From positions 39,475,006-39,539,005 of the forward strand of contig NC_073694.1 of assembly GCF_029784165.1 (NCBI RefSeq): a stretch of DNA of 64,000 bases, written 5' to 3'. This DNA is from Wyeomyia smithii. Lineage: Eukaryota; Arthropoda; Insecta; Diptera; Culicidae. Each line of letters opens with the position of its first letter. Position 1 is the stretch's first letter. Below, one piece after another: positions 46,185 through 57,130 of this stretch. The translations under genes and the position numbers were made by a program. The notes under the pieces are model-generated. The model ran no database searches, was not told the origin of the DNA, and saw only the letters and a program-made list of their open reading frames with translations.

Positions 46185-47330
46185 TGTCGCCAGACAGCCA
46201 TTATTCCCCCCGTGTTGGGGCAGCATGGAGATTGCCATCAGGAAATCCAATTTTGGAAATCAAAATGCCTTTTTGAAGGCAAATAAACAAGTCATTGAAA
46301 GTTAATAATTTTTGTCAACGCAAGCAAGCATTCTGTGTTGCATCCTAACAATTTAAATTTGTCGCACCCGTCTAATTTACTGAATGTGAAATAGCTTCCA
46401 CAGTGCATGTTGTCCGTGTATCTTAATTCCCCCAATGTTAGGGCAGCTCAAAGGTTGTAATTAGCAACCGATTTTGAACCGCAACATGCTTTTTTCAAGG
46501 CAAATAAAAAAAAAATTTATGGTTAATAATTTTCTGGCAGCGCAAAGGCTGCGATCAGCATAACCGACATTGAATAATAAACTGCCCTGTTAGTACGCAT
46601 TCACAAGAGCAGTTAGTTCGACTATGCAGAGCTAATATGAAGTCAATTCAATCAATCAGCATAAACAGAATTTCGTCGTCTGCCAGCTGCCAAGTTGCAA
46701 CATGATGCAACACGCAACAGCGAGCAAACGAAATCGCTTGATGTTACAAACCGCAATAAGATACGGGTTAAAACCGTTGCGTGTGTGAGAGCACCATCGG
46801 TGTTTATTCGCTGGATACACTATCTACTGTCTACTGAACGCAATAATCTGCTTACATGCGACATGGGGACGGGAACATTTTCTTCAACCAAGCTACACAA
46901 CACGACACAAAACATGTTAGGGGGATTCATGTCGAGCTCGTAAACAAATACCCAGCCGTAAAAATACTCACCTCCATTGACGAGTAATGGAAGATACGCA
47001 GTTTACGGCTCGGTATTCGTATACGAGCTCGATGTGAAGACCCCTGTTATTTTGTTGCTTCAATGAGAGTGCTATCGGTCCGGCTCGACAAGAAATCATT
47101 TTTGTGCATCCGTGCTACGAAACTGAGGAAAAACTTTAGAAACTGAAAAAAGAGGTGGAGCTTATCAAATCAGAATGATGTCACACATATTTTTCAAGTT
47201 ATATCATTCCACCACGTACGTAAAATAATTCATTCCTATTTTCATCCCTATATAAGAGCCTGTTTTAGTCGAAGCCGTCCATAGTAGTTCTGAACAGCGA
47301 CGACAGCAGTCCTCCCTTAGCAGCAGCGGG
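46185..47330 (+). repeat. tandem unit 2, with a MITE insertion and an internal deletion
   Basis: Collinear with unit 1: stem-loops at 46266-46281 (TGCCTT-TTTG-AAGGCA) and 46487-46502 (TGCTTT-TTTC-AAGGCA), the shared module at 46690-47140, and TATATAAG at 47249-47256. Relative to unit 1 it lacks about 100 bp after TTTTCTGGCA (about 46540), with GGCA present at both edges of the missing segment in unit 1, and it has gained the 127 bp element at 46920-47046. Confidence 0.7.
46920..47046. mobile_element. 127 bp MITE with TTA target duplication
   Basis: Flanked by TTA at 46917-46919 and 47047-47049. Inverted ends: GGGGGATTCATGTCGAGCTC at the left; GAGCTCGATGTGAAGACCCC near the right. Unit 1 has the empty site (CATGTTATTCTGTTGC at about 45834), which fixes the boundaries. 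A 3 bp TTA duplication fits the PIF/Harbinger type. Confidence 0.85.
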
Positions 47331-47339
47331 AGCGTGCAG

Positions 47340-47570
47340 TGGGTACCATCGATAGCGGATAGCGGCCACAACTGTGGCATGGCTGTGAATAAGCGTAGCA
47401 GTTTCAGCGGATCTCACCATCGATAGCAGCAGGGCCAGCAGATGCAGGTACAGCGGATACCAATGGCGGCCACAACTGTGGCATGGCTACGGATAGCGTT
47501 GCAGTTGCTCAGCAGTTGGGCCAGCGTATAGCGGCCAAAACTGTGGCATGGCTATGCATATCATGGCTGT
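47340..47570 (+). repeat. minisatellite-like repeats of a GGCCACAACTGTGGCATGGC motif
   Basis: The motif occurs at about 47363, 47468 and 47530 (third copy with GGCCAAAACTG), interleaved with ATCGATAGC(A/G)GC-type repeats. GCCACAACTGTGGC is itself palindromic. It lies about 90 nt after the TATA box at 47249, so it would be part of any transcript made there. Confidence 0.55.
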
Positions 47571-47716
47571 TGCAGCGGGTATATCAGCATCGATAGTAGC
47601 AGGGTCAGCTGATGCAACGACACTCCCTTCACTAAAATGCTGTTTCAGTGTGGTAGCGGGAAGCATCAGCAGCAGGCTTGCATGAAGTGAATACATCAGC
47701 CAGCAACTTTCTCTAA

Positions 47717-47849
47717 GGCCTCTGCCATAGTAGACGCTTTAAGCGGCGCGAACCGATTCGCTCGGCCGTAGGTAAATCTGCAGCTCTCTGATGGCTGTAC
47801 ATTAACCTACAGCTGAGCGAATCGGTTCGCGTCTATTATGGCAGAGGCC
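47717..47849. mobile_element. 133 bp MITE with TAA target duplication
   Basis: Flanked by TAA (47714-47716 and 47850-47852). The ends GGCCTCTGCCATAGTAGACG and its inverted counterpart are nearly perfect complements, and the internal GCGAACCGATTCGCTC also pairs, so almost the whole element folds into one hairpin. No coding capacity. Confidence 0.8.
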
Positions 47850-47944
47850 TAATGGAACAGTTGTATCAGTTTGTTCAGAAGAATATTATTGTCGGTAATA
47901 TTACAGAGATGCGATTGCGTAAATCCGATTTTGAATTAAACAAT

Positions 47945-47960
47945 TGTTCTTTTGAGAACA
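47945..47960 (+). promoter_or_regulatory. histone-type 3' stem-loop
   Basis: TGTTCT-TTTG-AGAACA, followed by AATAACACAC and TTTGAAGAGTCAA. Compared with the stem-loops at 45-46.5 kb, two stem base pairs have changed on both sides at once. Confidence 0.55.
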
Positions 47961-48346
47961 AATAACACACTTATTTGAAGAGTCAATAGCTTTTGGTACC
48001 AATAGCAGTATAGTGACAGCCTCAGCGGTAGATGCAGATGCAGCCGGTATTTCCCGGAGGCCGATGTAAAGGTAAATGGGAGCAGCACGGCGAAACAGTT
48101 CGGGTTATGCTTAGACGCGCGTCATTTTTCGTTGTTGATATTCCCCACATGAAACGACGCGCTTTCGTATGATAGCGGTGGTATTAGCGGTAGATGCATT
48201 TGCCAACACTTCCTCCAGTAAAGCCGTGTCTAGTTTTCAATGTGAAAACACCTTTCTCATTGTGTTGACCGTGCGCCTTAGTCCTCACTATCAAGGTAAC
48301 ACAGAGAAGTAAGATAAACACTACATCCTATGATAAATTGATCAAT

Positions 48347-48362
48347 TGTCCTTATAAGGACA
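48347..48362 (+). promoter_or_regulatory. histone-type 3' stem-loop (variant loop)
   Basis: TGTCCT-TATA-AGGACA, followed by ACAAATGAATAAATGAAGATT. The stem is perfect; the loop departs from the TTTC/TTTG form. Confidence 0.45.
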
Positions 48363-48404
48363 ACAAATGAATAAATGAAGATTTAATTTTGAATTAGAAT
48401 ACTT

Positions 48405-48740
48405 CTCGCAGGCAGTTCGGCTACATAGGGATGTAAAATGAAAATCTAAAACTGAAAAAAATGAGAAAAATTTCAAATGCTAATAAATCCGTTAGTTTTC
48501 GATGGATTTCCTTCGTTTTTGCAGCAATCGATTAGAAAATCTTCTAAGATTCCTACCAAATGCATGAAATTGCAATTTGATCATTCGAACTATTGTACTA
48601 TTGAAAACTCTTAAGCCTTGTCAAAACACAACATTCGACCTCTGATGGGTCGTTATACCGCGCTTTCCCAAGCACGGTCGGCAGAGTTATGGACCTAGTA
48701 GATTGGGAATGCATCATTTGGCCTATATAAGAGCTTCATC
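48405..48740 (+). promoter_or_regulatory. histone-cluster promoter-like module, copy 3, with TATA box
   Basis: Same block order as 44655-44960 (GAATACTTCTCGCAGG, GATGGATTTCCTTCG, ACTATTGAAAACTCTTAAGCC, TTCGACCTCTGATGGGTCG, CACGGTCGGCAGAG), here followed by CCTATATAAGAGC at 48722-48734. The inverted CCAAT box reads ATGGG instead of ATTGG. Downstream, GATTATTTGAAGGGTTAATA at 48799 resembles the segment after the stem-loops elsewhere, but no intact stem-loop precedes it. Confidence 0.55.
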
Positions 48741-48911
48741 AGATAATAAACAAACATTTCATCGGATATTAAATTGAATTGAAAGTTGAAGAACACAAAT
48801 GATTATTTGAAGGGTTAATATTTTCTCGTTTTGCGCTTTAATCCAAAGTTAATTATCTTCATCTACATGCATACTCTGACTATTATTACGTGTTTGCGTC
48901 GCTTAGTGTTT

Positions 48912-49072
48912 GGCTACGGTCCTGCAGAACGCAAATAACAGCGCGATGCGATTCGGCAAGACGAAATCTGTTGAAATGTATAGCTCTACTTCGCCTTAAA
49001 AAGAGCTGTACATTTCACCACGATAAGGCGAATCGCATCGCGCCGGCATTCGCGTTCTGCATAACCGTAGCC
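48912..49072. mobile_element. 161 bp hairpin MITE
   Basis: GGCTACGGTCCTGCAGAACG at the left pairs with CGTTCTGCATAACCGTAGCC at the right; the interior also pairs (CGCGATGCGATTCG and AGAGCT-type segments). TTT occurs on both flanks, a possible 3 bp duplication. Non-coding. Confidence 0.65.
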
Positions 49073-52000
49073 TTTGTTCCGTTCCCGTTTAATGATGTCG
49101 TTGAATGTGCATATTACAATTCGGCAGCACTTCAACTTCTCATTTGCACAAAATTTGAAAATATCCAATGAACTTCATTCAAAATATCAGACAAAAAGAA
49201 ATTACAATACTGCCAATGAACGGTCAACGTTTATTTACTAGAAAAAAATACTGACATGCAAGCAGCCGGGTTATTTTTCTTGTAAAAGTATTCTACTTCA
49301 ACCTTGCGGTCGTGGCTTTGCATACAACCTTCTTGTGATTTTTTTCGTTTTGTTTTGATCCGTGAAGATATATTTGCTGTGTGATGCGTTTCTTAATTTG
49401 TTGCGCACCAAGCTGAAGACCAAAGCACCTAGCCCGAGTGCGTGTAGGTTATGAAGCTAGAGCTACAATCAAGCTCTGCTTGAGATACTGTGCGTACTTT
49501 ACCAAGTTTGATTAGTTGTTTTGTAATATTTTTTTAAATATAAACTCGTTTTTTGAATAAAGATTGATGATTATGCTTCCTGAAACGGCGGAAAGTATCA
49601 AAATAGTGTCTTGATTATATTCCACTGTATTTTCTGGCTGAAGGCTCAAACATATAAAGCAATTTAAACCTCTTATTACAAGGAATATTTACCGAAACGC
49701 ATGCTTTCTTTAAACAAAACAAACAAACCCAAGTAATTGCAACTGTTGCAAAAAAAATTCACTGTTCAATGTTCTTTCGAAATTTTTAAACAGAGCCATA
49801 TTTTGCTGCTTCATTACATTAAATTTCATTTCATTGAATTCATGACATTTAATTTCAAAAACAACACAAATATATAGTCACCCACTCACCCGCATACGTC
49901 GTCAGCGTTCACCTTCTGCACTAGCTGTAACTAGCATAGCAAAGATAAGCAGAGTACAAGGAGACGGAGATGCCACGAAGCAAAAAAGCAAGCAAAATGA
50001 TTCGGGACTGCACCGTGCGCTCTATGTAACTTTAGAAAAACACCAACGAAGAGATATCCGCTCTGTGGTGGTATTCTTCATTCTTCGCGTGTCGAATCAT
50101 CGACCGAAGCACCCAGCTCAAGTGCGTGATACCTAGCAAGCAAGAGCTCAAGTTTTGTTGCATCGAATGTTTTTCGTGATCGCAAAACATTCAACTTCGG
50201 CGTCAGTCGAATCACGAATCATGGTAAAAATGAACATCGGTATCACGTATACTTTGTCCGTGTGGATCACGAGAGCTGAGTGGCGAGCACAGATACATGA
50301 GGTTAAGTTCAGATAGGCATGTTGACCGGTTCGGTGTTCGCAAGATTTTGGGGCCCCCTTGAATGATGGGCCTGGTACGGACCGCACCAACCGCATCCCC
50401 TAGCTACGCTACTGGGCAGGAGCATGATCGGCTTTATGTGTTATGGTCGATGTTTAATTTTTTTGCGTTGCACTTTGTGTGCGCAGTGGACTGACGTCGA
50501 TACTTTAAACTGCGCTGCTAGTAAGCTGTTTCGAAGTTTATCGTTCGTGTTCTGACCGGACGATTACGAACGTTTTGTCCAGCTTTTATGTCCTTGTTCT
50601 ATGATTTTTGCAGCTTTTGAACAAATGTTGAAACACATAGATAATTTTTATTTAATTCTGTTGAAATCTCTTCAGCCGACATGGCAACGAAATTTTGATT
50701 GCGATTTATTTGGCATTTTGTATCACAACCCAGAACTCTGTTTTGTTCGATATACATATTTGCATTTTCATAAATTTTCGAGCTATGAATGCATGAAACT
50801 TTGTCAGTTTTTATACTCAGAAGGTATCTTAGTTTAGTTATTCGAGGAAGAGGGAATGGCAACACGGCCTACTCAAGTCGGGCTTTTCAATCGCGGATAT
50901 TTTAACAGTGTTTTGAGTGTGTCAATTAAAGAGAATTATTAAAAGTTGGCTGCAAGTGATAAAAACTAATATTTTGCAGCATCTTGTGTTAAGGTGTTTT
51001 AAAATAGTTGCAGAAATGTGAGAATTTTGAGTAAAAATAGTCTTTTAGAAGTGGTAGCCATGACGCGTAGCCCCAGCCCCAGCAATTGAAGGGAGTAACA
51101 TGCAGCAGCTAAAGTAGTAGTTGTGATATGTGCCTGAAACAAAATTCCGCTGCTTGCTTCGGGATGATGGTCTGTTCGTCAAAATGCTTGCTTTTGGTGT
51201 TATGCTTTTGGTGCCAAGTCTATCGTATCGGAACAACTTTTCAATTCCCCCTCTTTGAGTTATCCAATTTTGAGTGAAGAGGCATTAGTGTTTGTGCAAA
51301 AAAGGCAAAAATATATGGAATTTTGGTTTAAGTTTGGTGTTAATGTTGTCTTGTGTTGGTGCCATAAAATGGTAATGAAACTGTTTACGGGACAATGAAC
51401 TGTCGTTGCCAGGGTGCATAGTGCAAATAGCTCGAACAGCAACGGTGGAAGTCGGTTGTAAGTCGGCAAATTGTCGTGTTAGTGAAATGTTGGTGTGTAG
51501 TAACGATCCTACCGGTGTTTAATCCTTCTTATGTTAATCCGTGCGACGCAGCGCGAATCGATACCACGGTTCAAAGCAAAAGCGGTAATTTGAGGATAAG
51601 TATCGGTGGTGATGTTGGTGATATTTTGTGTAAACATTATTGGAGAGCTGGTTTTTTACGTACAACTTCATGTTACAAATATAAATACCAGGCGATTATT
51701 ATGGGTCTCTGTGTTGATCGCCGGCGGTAGTTGAGTTGTTGGTAGGATGCCTAATATGTTGCTCAAAGTTTGTTAAGTTTACGAAACAGGCGAAGTCGAA
51801 ATGTTGGGTTGTGGAGTTGTGCTTTTTTGATTTTTCGAGCTTTTGAGCAGATGTTTTATATATTTATATACTATGTCCTGATTATGACTAGTTTGGTATT
51901 TAAGCACCAAATTTGCGTTTATATTCTGGCGTCGTGCACATAGAATCGCGGTGATGGACAAGGAGAAAGTACTTTGTGAGCAAATTTAATGGTTTATGTT

Positions 52001-52354
52001 GATACACAAAAAATGTGCTATTTTGGCGGAGTTTTACCTGAGCGGCCTTATTTTTTGTTTAACTAGGAGAGGTTTGTTTTCGGATCTTAAATAGATTTTT
52101 TATATCTTTGGCTGTAATAATTAAATAAATTTAAAAATTATTCAATAAAAAAGCTAGTTTCCTAGAATCCTATGTTGTTATTATATTTTTACGATTCAAA
52201 TAACTAAAACTTAGACATAGTTGTGTAGGTATTTGGTCAAGCTTCATTTCATGATTTTTAGGTTTTTAAGCAAATATTGATTTTTAAGTGACTGTTGAGT
52301 TTGACTTTCGATGATTGTTTAGTCAGCCTGAAATAATCATGATTGGTTTGTCTT
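49073..52354. other. non-coding interval with diverged internal repeats
   Basis: About 3.3 kb without a recognisable gene. Segments near 50600 and 51830, and another near 54430, share wording such as AGCTTTTGARCARATGTT and TATACTATGT, and 50790 and 55490 share GCATGAAACTTTG; these are diverged repeats of unknown origin. Open frames are below 90 codons. Confidence 0.4.
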
Positions 52355-54106
52355 ATTATTTATTTATTATTTATTTATTGAATAATTCATCCGACAGTAG
52401 TCTTCATGAATAAATATTAAACTATATGGCTGGGAAAAGCCACCTTGAAAGGCCGTGAATGCAACCATTCAAGCTGGCATAAAAACCCAACATCTTTTGC
52501 AAATAATACATGGCATCAGTACAAGTATAAAATAACATACATTATATACAATTCATAACATACAAGACATGACTAAAAATTAAAATTTGCGTAGTATCGA
52601 TTGAAGAGCACGGCCATTCGGCGAACAGGTTCATTCTGGCCGTAGTTCGTGCGGTGCGAATTCGTTTGCAATAGGCTCTGGCTTCGACGAGGACGAATGG
52701 GACAATACAACTGCAGCAACGTCAAGATGGCTGGACAATCATACCGGCTAGTCAAAATATTGTGAGTCATTCTGGCAATTATCTCCTTGCGGCGCTGCTC
52801 GAGAGGGGATATTCCAATCAACAAGCAGAGGCTTTCGTAAGGTGGCAAATGATCTGGATCTCTCCATGGCAAAGTACGGCAGATCCTTCTAACAAAATGT
52901 TTTTGTATGCGCTCAATTCGCTGACTCCAAAATTCATAATGCGGGTCCCAAACAACGCAAGCAGTTTCCAGAATAGAGCGTACTAATGAACAATAGAGAG
53001 CTCGAATGGTGCCATAATCAACAAACTCATTTCCAATTCTGAATATCAAACCAAGTTGACGATTAGCTTTGGAGATAATCATCGACAAATGCTGCCTGAA
53101 TGTTAGTTGAGTGTCTAACAAAACACCCAAATCGGTGACGACATTGGTACGTTGTATACATGTACCGGCAATGTGGTAATTGAACAAGAGAGGCTGTTTC
53201 TTGCGCTGGAAACTGATCACGGTACACTTCGGAATGCTTAGCATCATATAGTTACGATGGCACCAGTCATTAAAAAGTTCAATCAGCGATTGAAGCCTAC
53301 AGCAATCTTCAGCAGTCTCGATAAGTTTAAAAATTTTCGTATCATCTGCGTACAATAAACGTGTGCCAGGTGGTAAAACTTTTGTAACGTCATTAATGAA
53401 CAGCGAAAAAAGTAGCGGTCCCAGGATGCTACCCTGTGGAACCCCTGAACTGTTACTAAACCAGGTAGATCGTGACGTGCCCAACTTAACGGCAATCTTA
53501 CGATTCCGCAAGTACGAGTCTAGCCATGCCACCATTCCAGTTGCAGTACCGAGTTTGTCGCACTTGGCACAAAGTAGGCCGTGATCAACACGATCGAAGG
53601 CAGCTTTGAGGTCCGTATAGACAGCGTCGATCTGAAGGCCCCGATCCATGCCGCGAAGGCAAAATGATGTGAACTCTAATAAATTTGTTGAAACAGATCT
53701 ACCAGGAAAAAATCCGTGCTGCGCAGTAGAAATGTAGTTTTTCACGCTAAACATAAGATGATGATGAATAATGGCTTCAAACACTTTGGAGCAGGCACAC
53801 AGACATGAAATTCCACGATAATTTTCCACATTACGTTTATCACCTTTCTTGAATACTGGAAACATGAGCGATTCTTTCCAGCTGCAGGGAAATTGATGTC
53901 GTTGCAAAGAAAGATTGAAAATAGCGGTAAGCGGTGATACCAGACTATCAGTACATTTTTTCAGAAGAACGGCAGGAATTCCATCGGGACCAGGAGAGTA
54001 AGATTGTTTTAAGTTACAGACGGCTTTAGCTACTTCTCCGATTGTAACCGTGAAGATTTCGGCATCGAACACATCGCTCGGAACATGAGCCAAAGCTGTC
54101 TTGTAA
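52355..54106 (-). mobile_element. 5'-truncated LINE with intact RT frame and AATAAAT-type tail
   Basis: On the minus strand the RT frame is followed by a 0.2 kb 3' UTR that ends in an AATAAAT microsatellite tail (plus-strand TATTTATTATTTATTTATT at about 52360-52380). LINE-like coding starts near the YKTALAHV region, so the 5' truncation point is about 54106. The endonuclease and ORF1 are missing. No target duplication was identified. It is a different family from the LINE at 35-39 kb, judging by divergent motifs. Confidence 0.8.
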
Positions 54107-54138
54107 ATAATTTTAAGACTTTTGATTATTATGTACAT
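52573..54138 (-). CDS. reverse transcriptase domain of a LINE ORF2 (5'-truncated)
   Basis: An uninterrupted 521-codon frame. RT motifs: SPGPDGIPAVLLK (48-60), FKKGDKRNVENYRGISCL (96-113), YTDLKAAFDRVDH (174-186, first catalytic Asp at 176), SGVPQGSILGPLLF (231-244), LLYADDTKIF (261-270, catalytic DD), followed by the thumb and a C-terminal region ending NFNF. All catalytic residues are present. The first 10 or so residues (MYIIIKSLKI) are flanking sequence read in frame, not LINE. Without its 5' part it cannot retrotranspose alone, but the lack of stops suggests a recent insertion. Confidence 0.85.
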   Translation of the reverse strand: MYIIIKSLKIIYKTALAHVPSDVFDAEIFTVTIGEVAKAVCNLKQSYSPGPDGIPAVLLKKCTDSLVSPLTAIFNLSLQRHQFPCSWKESLMFPVFKKGDKRNVENYRGISCLCACSKVFEAIIHHHLMFSVKNYISTAQHGFFPGRSVSTNLLEFTSFCLRGMDRGLQIDAVYTDLKAAFDRVDHGLLCAKCDKLGTATGMVAWLDSYLRNRKIAVKLGTSRSTWFSNSSGVPQGSILGPLLFSLFINDVTKVLPPGTRLLYADDTKIFKLIETAEDCCRLQSLIELFNDWCHRNYMMLSIPKCTVISFQRKKQPLLFNYHIAGTCIQRTNVVTDLGVLLDTQLTFRQHLSMIISKANRQLGLIFRIGNEFVDYGTIRALYCSLVRSILETACVVWDPHYEFWSQRIERIQKHFVRRICRTLPWRDPDHLPPYESLCLLIGISPLEQRRKEIIARMTHNILTSRYDCPAILTLLQLYCPIRPRRSQSLLQTNSHRTNYGQNEPVRRMAVLFNRYYANFNF

Positions 54139-56690
54139 CTACACCTGATGTTTGCACTTAATGTTTTAGATGCACCAAGCTTTGCCATTTTTCTATCTTT
54201 CCAAGTGCATCACATCCATTATAAGGTAATGAATAACTCAACTTAGTAATGAGCCAACATAACGCATAGTATACCTCGAATCCGTCATCTTCCGTGGTTT
54301 TGCACGGTCAGGCTTCAAGTAGGGTTCTATCAGCCAAGCATGTTCTCACCTTGAGAGCAATGATGTGGTTTGTGGAAGCTGGGAGTATGGTGCAGTGATA
54401 ATACATGTAATCTTATGTTTCACTTTTTCGATTTTTCTAGCTTTTGGGCTGTTTATGTTTTGTATACTATGTTCCAACAAGGACTAGGTCGGCATTTTGT
54501 TAACAAACTTTAGACTACACCCAACGCAAACGGGGAATATTTTATTACTTTTTGGCAATTTTTTATTACTTTTTGTGTCTTATGACTGCGCATTATAAAC
54601 AAAAAGTAACAAACAAAAAGTAATAAAAATTATGACGGCCACACGCTTGTATGTGTTTCTTCAGGAGAACATACAGCCAAGCACCGCAATGCATGTGTTG
54701 GCAAGACTTCACTCGCTGCATTTGTATTGATGCAACGATCTGGTTCATTTTTGTCTGCCTTCATCCACACATAATCAGAATCTCAACCGTCAACCTCAAA
54801 TGTCCAATTAGAAACACTTTCGTTTCGTCCCCCAGTGTGTTCTTGAAATGGAAATATGTAATACTGTCTGACCAGAGTTGCCGAAGTTGCGAATATTGTT
54901 CTGGATGGGCACGAGTTTTGTATATTCAAACAGGTCCAAATGAGTTTCCATGAACCAATGATTATGTGCTGTTAATATCTTACAAGAAAGCGAATGTTTT
55001 TATTTTTCTCTGACGCAGTTTACTGATCGTGATGTCATTTTAAGGCGCATTTCAAGTCTTTGAAATCATCAACGTTTGCATACTCTATGACGAGAAAAAT
55101 GTTGCTTGGCAGCTCTTGTCATATTTTTTCGCTACTCCGTATGCATACAACGAGCGAACTAATACACGCCCACCGGATGAATTGGAGATTGAAAAAACTT
55201 GTAACAAGTGCAACTTATGCGACGGTGTGTGATTTGTTTTGACTTGAGGTAGAAGGGAGCATTTTTCGGCAGAAAAAACGTTGCATGTGGTTGAAACGAC
55301 CATTATTAGATAGTCGTACTCTCATAACACGTGCTAAATATATGACAGTATGTGTTGTTACTTGACTGGGGAAGAATTTTATTGCTTTTTTAGTAATGGA
55401 TTTGTTACCTAAAAGGTAATTTTGCGTTATTGCTTCTAAAGTAATAAGGAAAAGTTTTGCGTGTATATATTGGTCAATATGGAATATGGCTTTGTATGCA
55501 TGAAACTTTGCCAATTTTTCTATTTAATAGGCAACATTCGCATCGACAACTAAGAGGTAATCGGCGTGAAATGTCGTGTCCCCGAGTGTCTGCGTCGGTA
55601 GGAGGAAATAGAGAGGTCCTGCATAGTGCTTCGATGTAAACCGCGTTTTCGGCTCGGAAAAATTTTACTTATATGAACGTTTTCGGAATATAATGATTTC
55701 GAGGGGTATACCCAGATACTTGTTCATGTCTCACTGTGACTGTTTAACCGAAGATTTGGTCCGGCCGATAAATATCGCGATTAACGAAAACGTGATGTAT
55801 ACCTTCCAAAGAATTGCGTCGGCCGACGTGCATTCGTTTCTTCGAAAGTATTCGGGATTGACAAATAGCTGATTGGCTACATCGCGTGCGTAGTACGAAG
55901 AGGATCGCGACGTTTGGCAAGAAAAATAGTCATGATTAGTTTTCGTAATTAGCGCGCAACATTGTTATATTCTGTTTTTCAGGTGTGTTTTTCGCGGGAT
56001 CCTATCGTTTTTTTAGAGCAGACAAAGTGTGAACGAGAAACGTCGTTGATTGATCTGTTAGGAAGATAATGTCCGGTTGACCGAACGCCTAGAGACTCCG
56101 CGTCGATATCTTCATGAGGTCGATAGGTCAACAACGCGCAATTGATTTCGGTGTAAAGAGGATCACCTTACGAGGAGATATCATATCATTTGAAATTGTT
56201 CCAATTTGATCAAAGGTCCAGTACTCTTGCATACGATTTATTGTTGCGGTGTTACATTGTCAAACTTGATAGGTTCGAATCGCATTATGAATACCGGGGC
56301 GGATATAATGAACCTGTTCGCGCGATACTTGTTCTAAAGAACCCGACACTCGAAACCAGCGCATCGTTTACCAAAACGAACCCTGCTGTGTACCTTGCCC
56401 TTTTTCCAACATCCCAGTGATTTCTCGTGGAAGTGCAGAGGTGTTCTCGGCTTCCAATAAGCGAGTATCTCGTCAACATTTTCCTATACCAATTCCAAAA
56501 CTCCCGGTATTCCTTCCTCTATTGAACTGCATTGGGCGTGGCCAGCTACGTTATTGACCAGTGAAAAGGAAGATCACCAGGAATTGTATACTGAAAATGG
56601 CTTGCTACTCCTAGGCACCATTTTGGCGGTTCTTTGTGCAATTTCAGCTGATTCTGGTCAATCGCGGGCAACACACGGGTGATCAAATAT
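54139..56690. other. non-coding interval
   Basis: No gene recognised. TTTTTATTACTTTTTGTGTC at 54550 faces AAAAAGTAATAAAAATTATG at 54610, a short AT-rich inverted repeat; similar AAAGTAATAA/TTATTGCTTTT wording recurs at 55380-55450. Open frames such as 54651-54953 are unlike known proteins. Confidence 0.4.
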
Positions 56691-56714
56691 GCTGTGCTAT
56701 GCTATGCTATGCTA
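56691..56714. repeat. (GCTAT)n microsatellite
   Basis: Four to five imperfect copies of GCTAT. Confidence 0.7.
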
Positions 56715-56759
56715 ATCATATTCATTAGGTAAACTTTCAATCACCATCAGTAGCAGCAT

Positions 56760-57130
56760 TGCAGTTTTGATTGCATGCGAATAGAAGTCGTGCCCGCTGC
56801 AATGATAGACGACGAGAAACTAGCGGCGCTCTGCTCCACATATACTCTACGGTACTGTTACTGTTCAAGACATCAGTTTCTATTACGCTCTAACAGCATG
56901 TTCAGAAATTGCTCAAGGAAAGTGGTTGTTTCAAACTTTTCAAAAAATCTTTACCTTGATGTCTCGGTCTAGTCTAGGTTCATGGAAGCAAACATAAATT
57001 AACCTATTGGGACGGGGAGACTCCGTCAATTTTTTTTGGACATTGATGTCTATTCATGTCGTCTGTGCTAGAAATGCTCGCATGCGATATGTTCATTGTT
57101 CACGTAAATTTGTCCTTGACATTTTTTATC
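56760..57130 (-). repeat. dispersed repeat, copy 2 (inverted relative to 9480-9860)
   Basis: The reverse complement shares the ordered blocks listed for copy 1, including ATCAGTTTC/GATGTCTTGAA and GACGGGGAGA on the plus strand. The copies are diverged, with small indels. Confidence 0.6.

Noticed and set aside
43525..48370. Reading the stem-loops as conserved C-terminal codons (C-x-F-E-x-K-stop)
   Set aside because: All copies can be read that way, but paired changes in both stem arms and the canonical loop size are better explained by RNA structure; upstream frames are not conserved.
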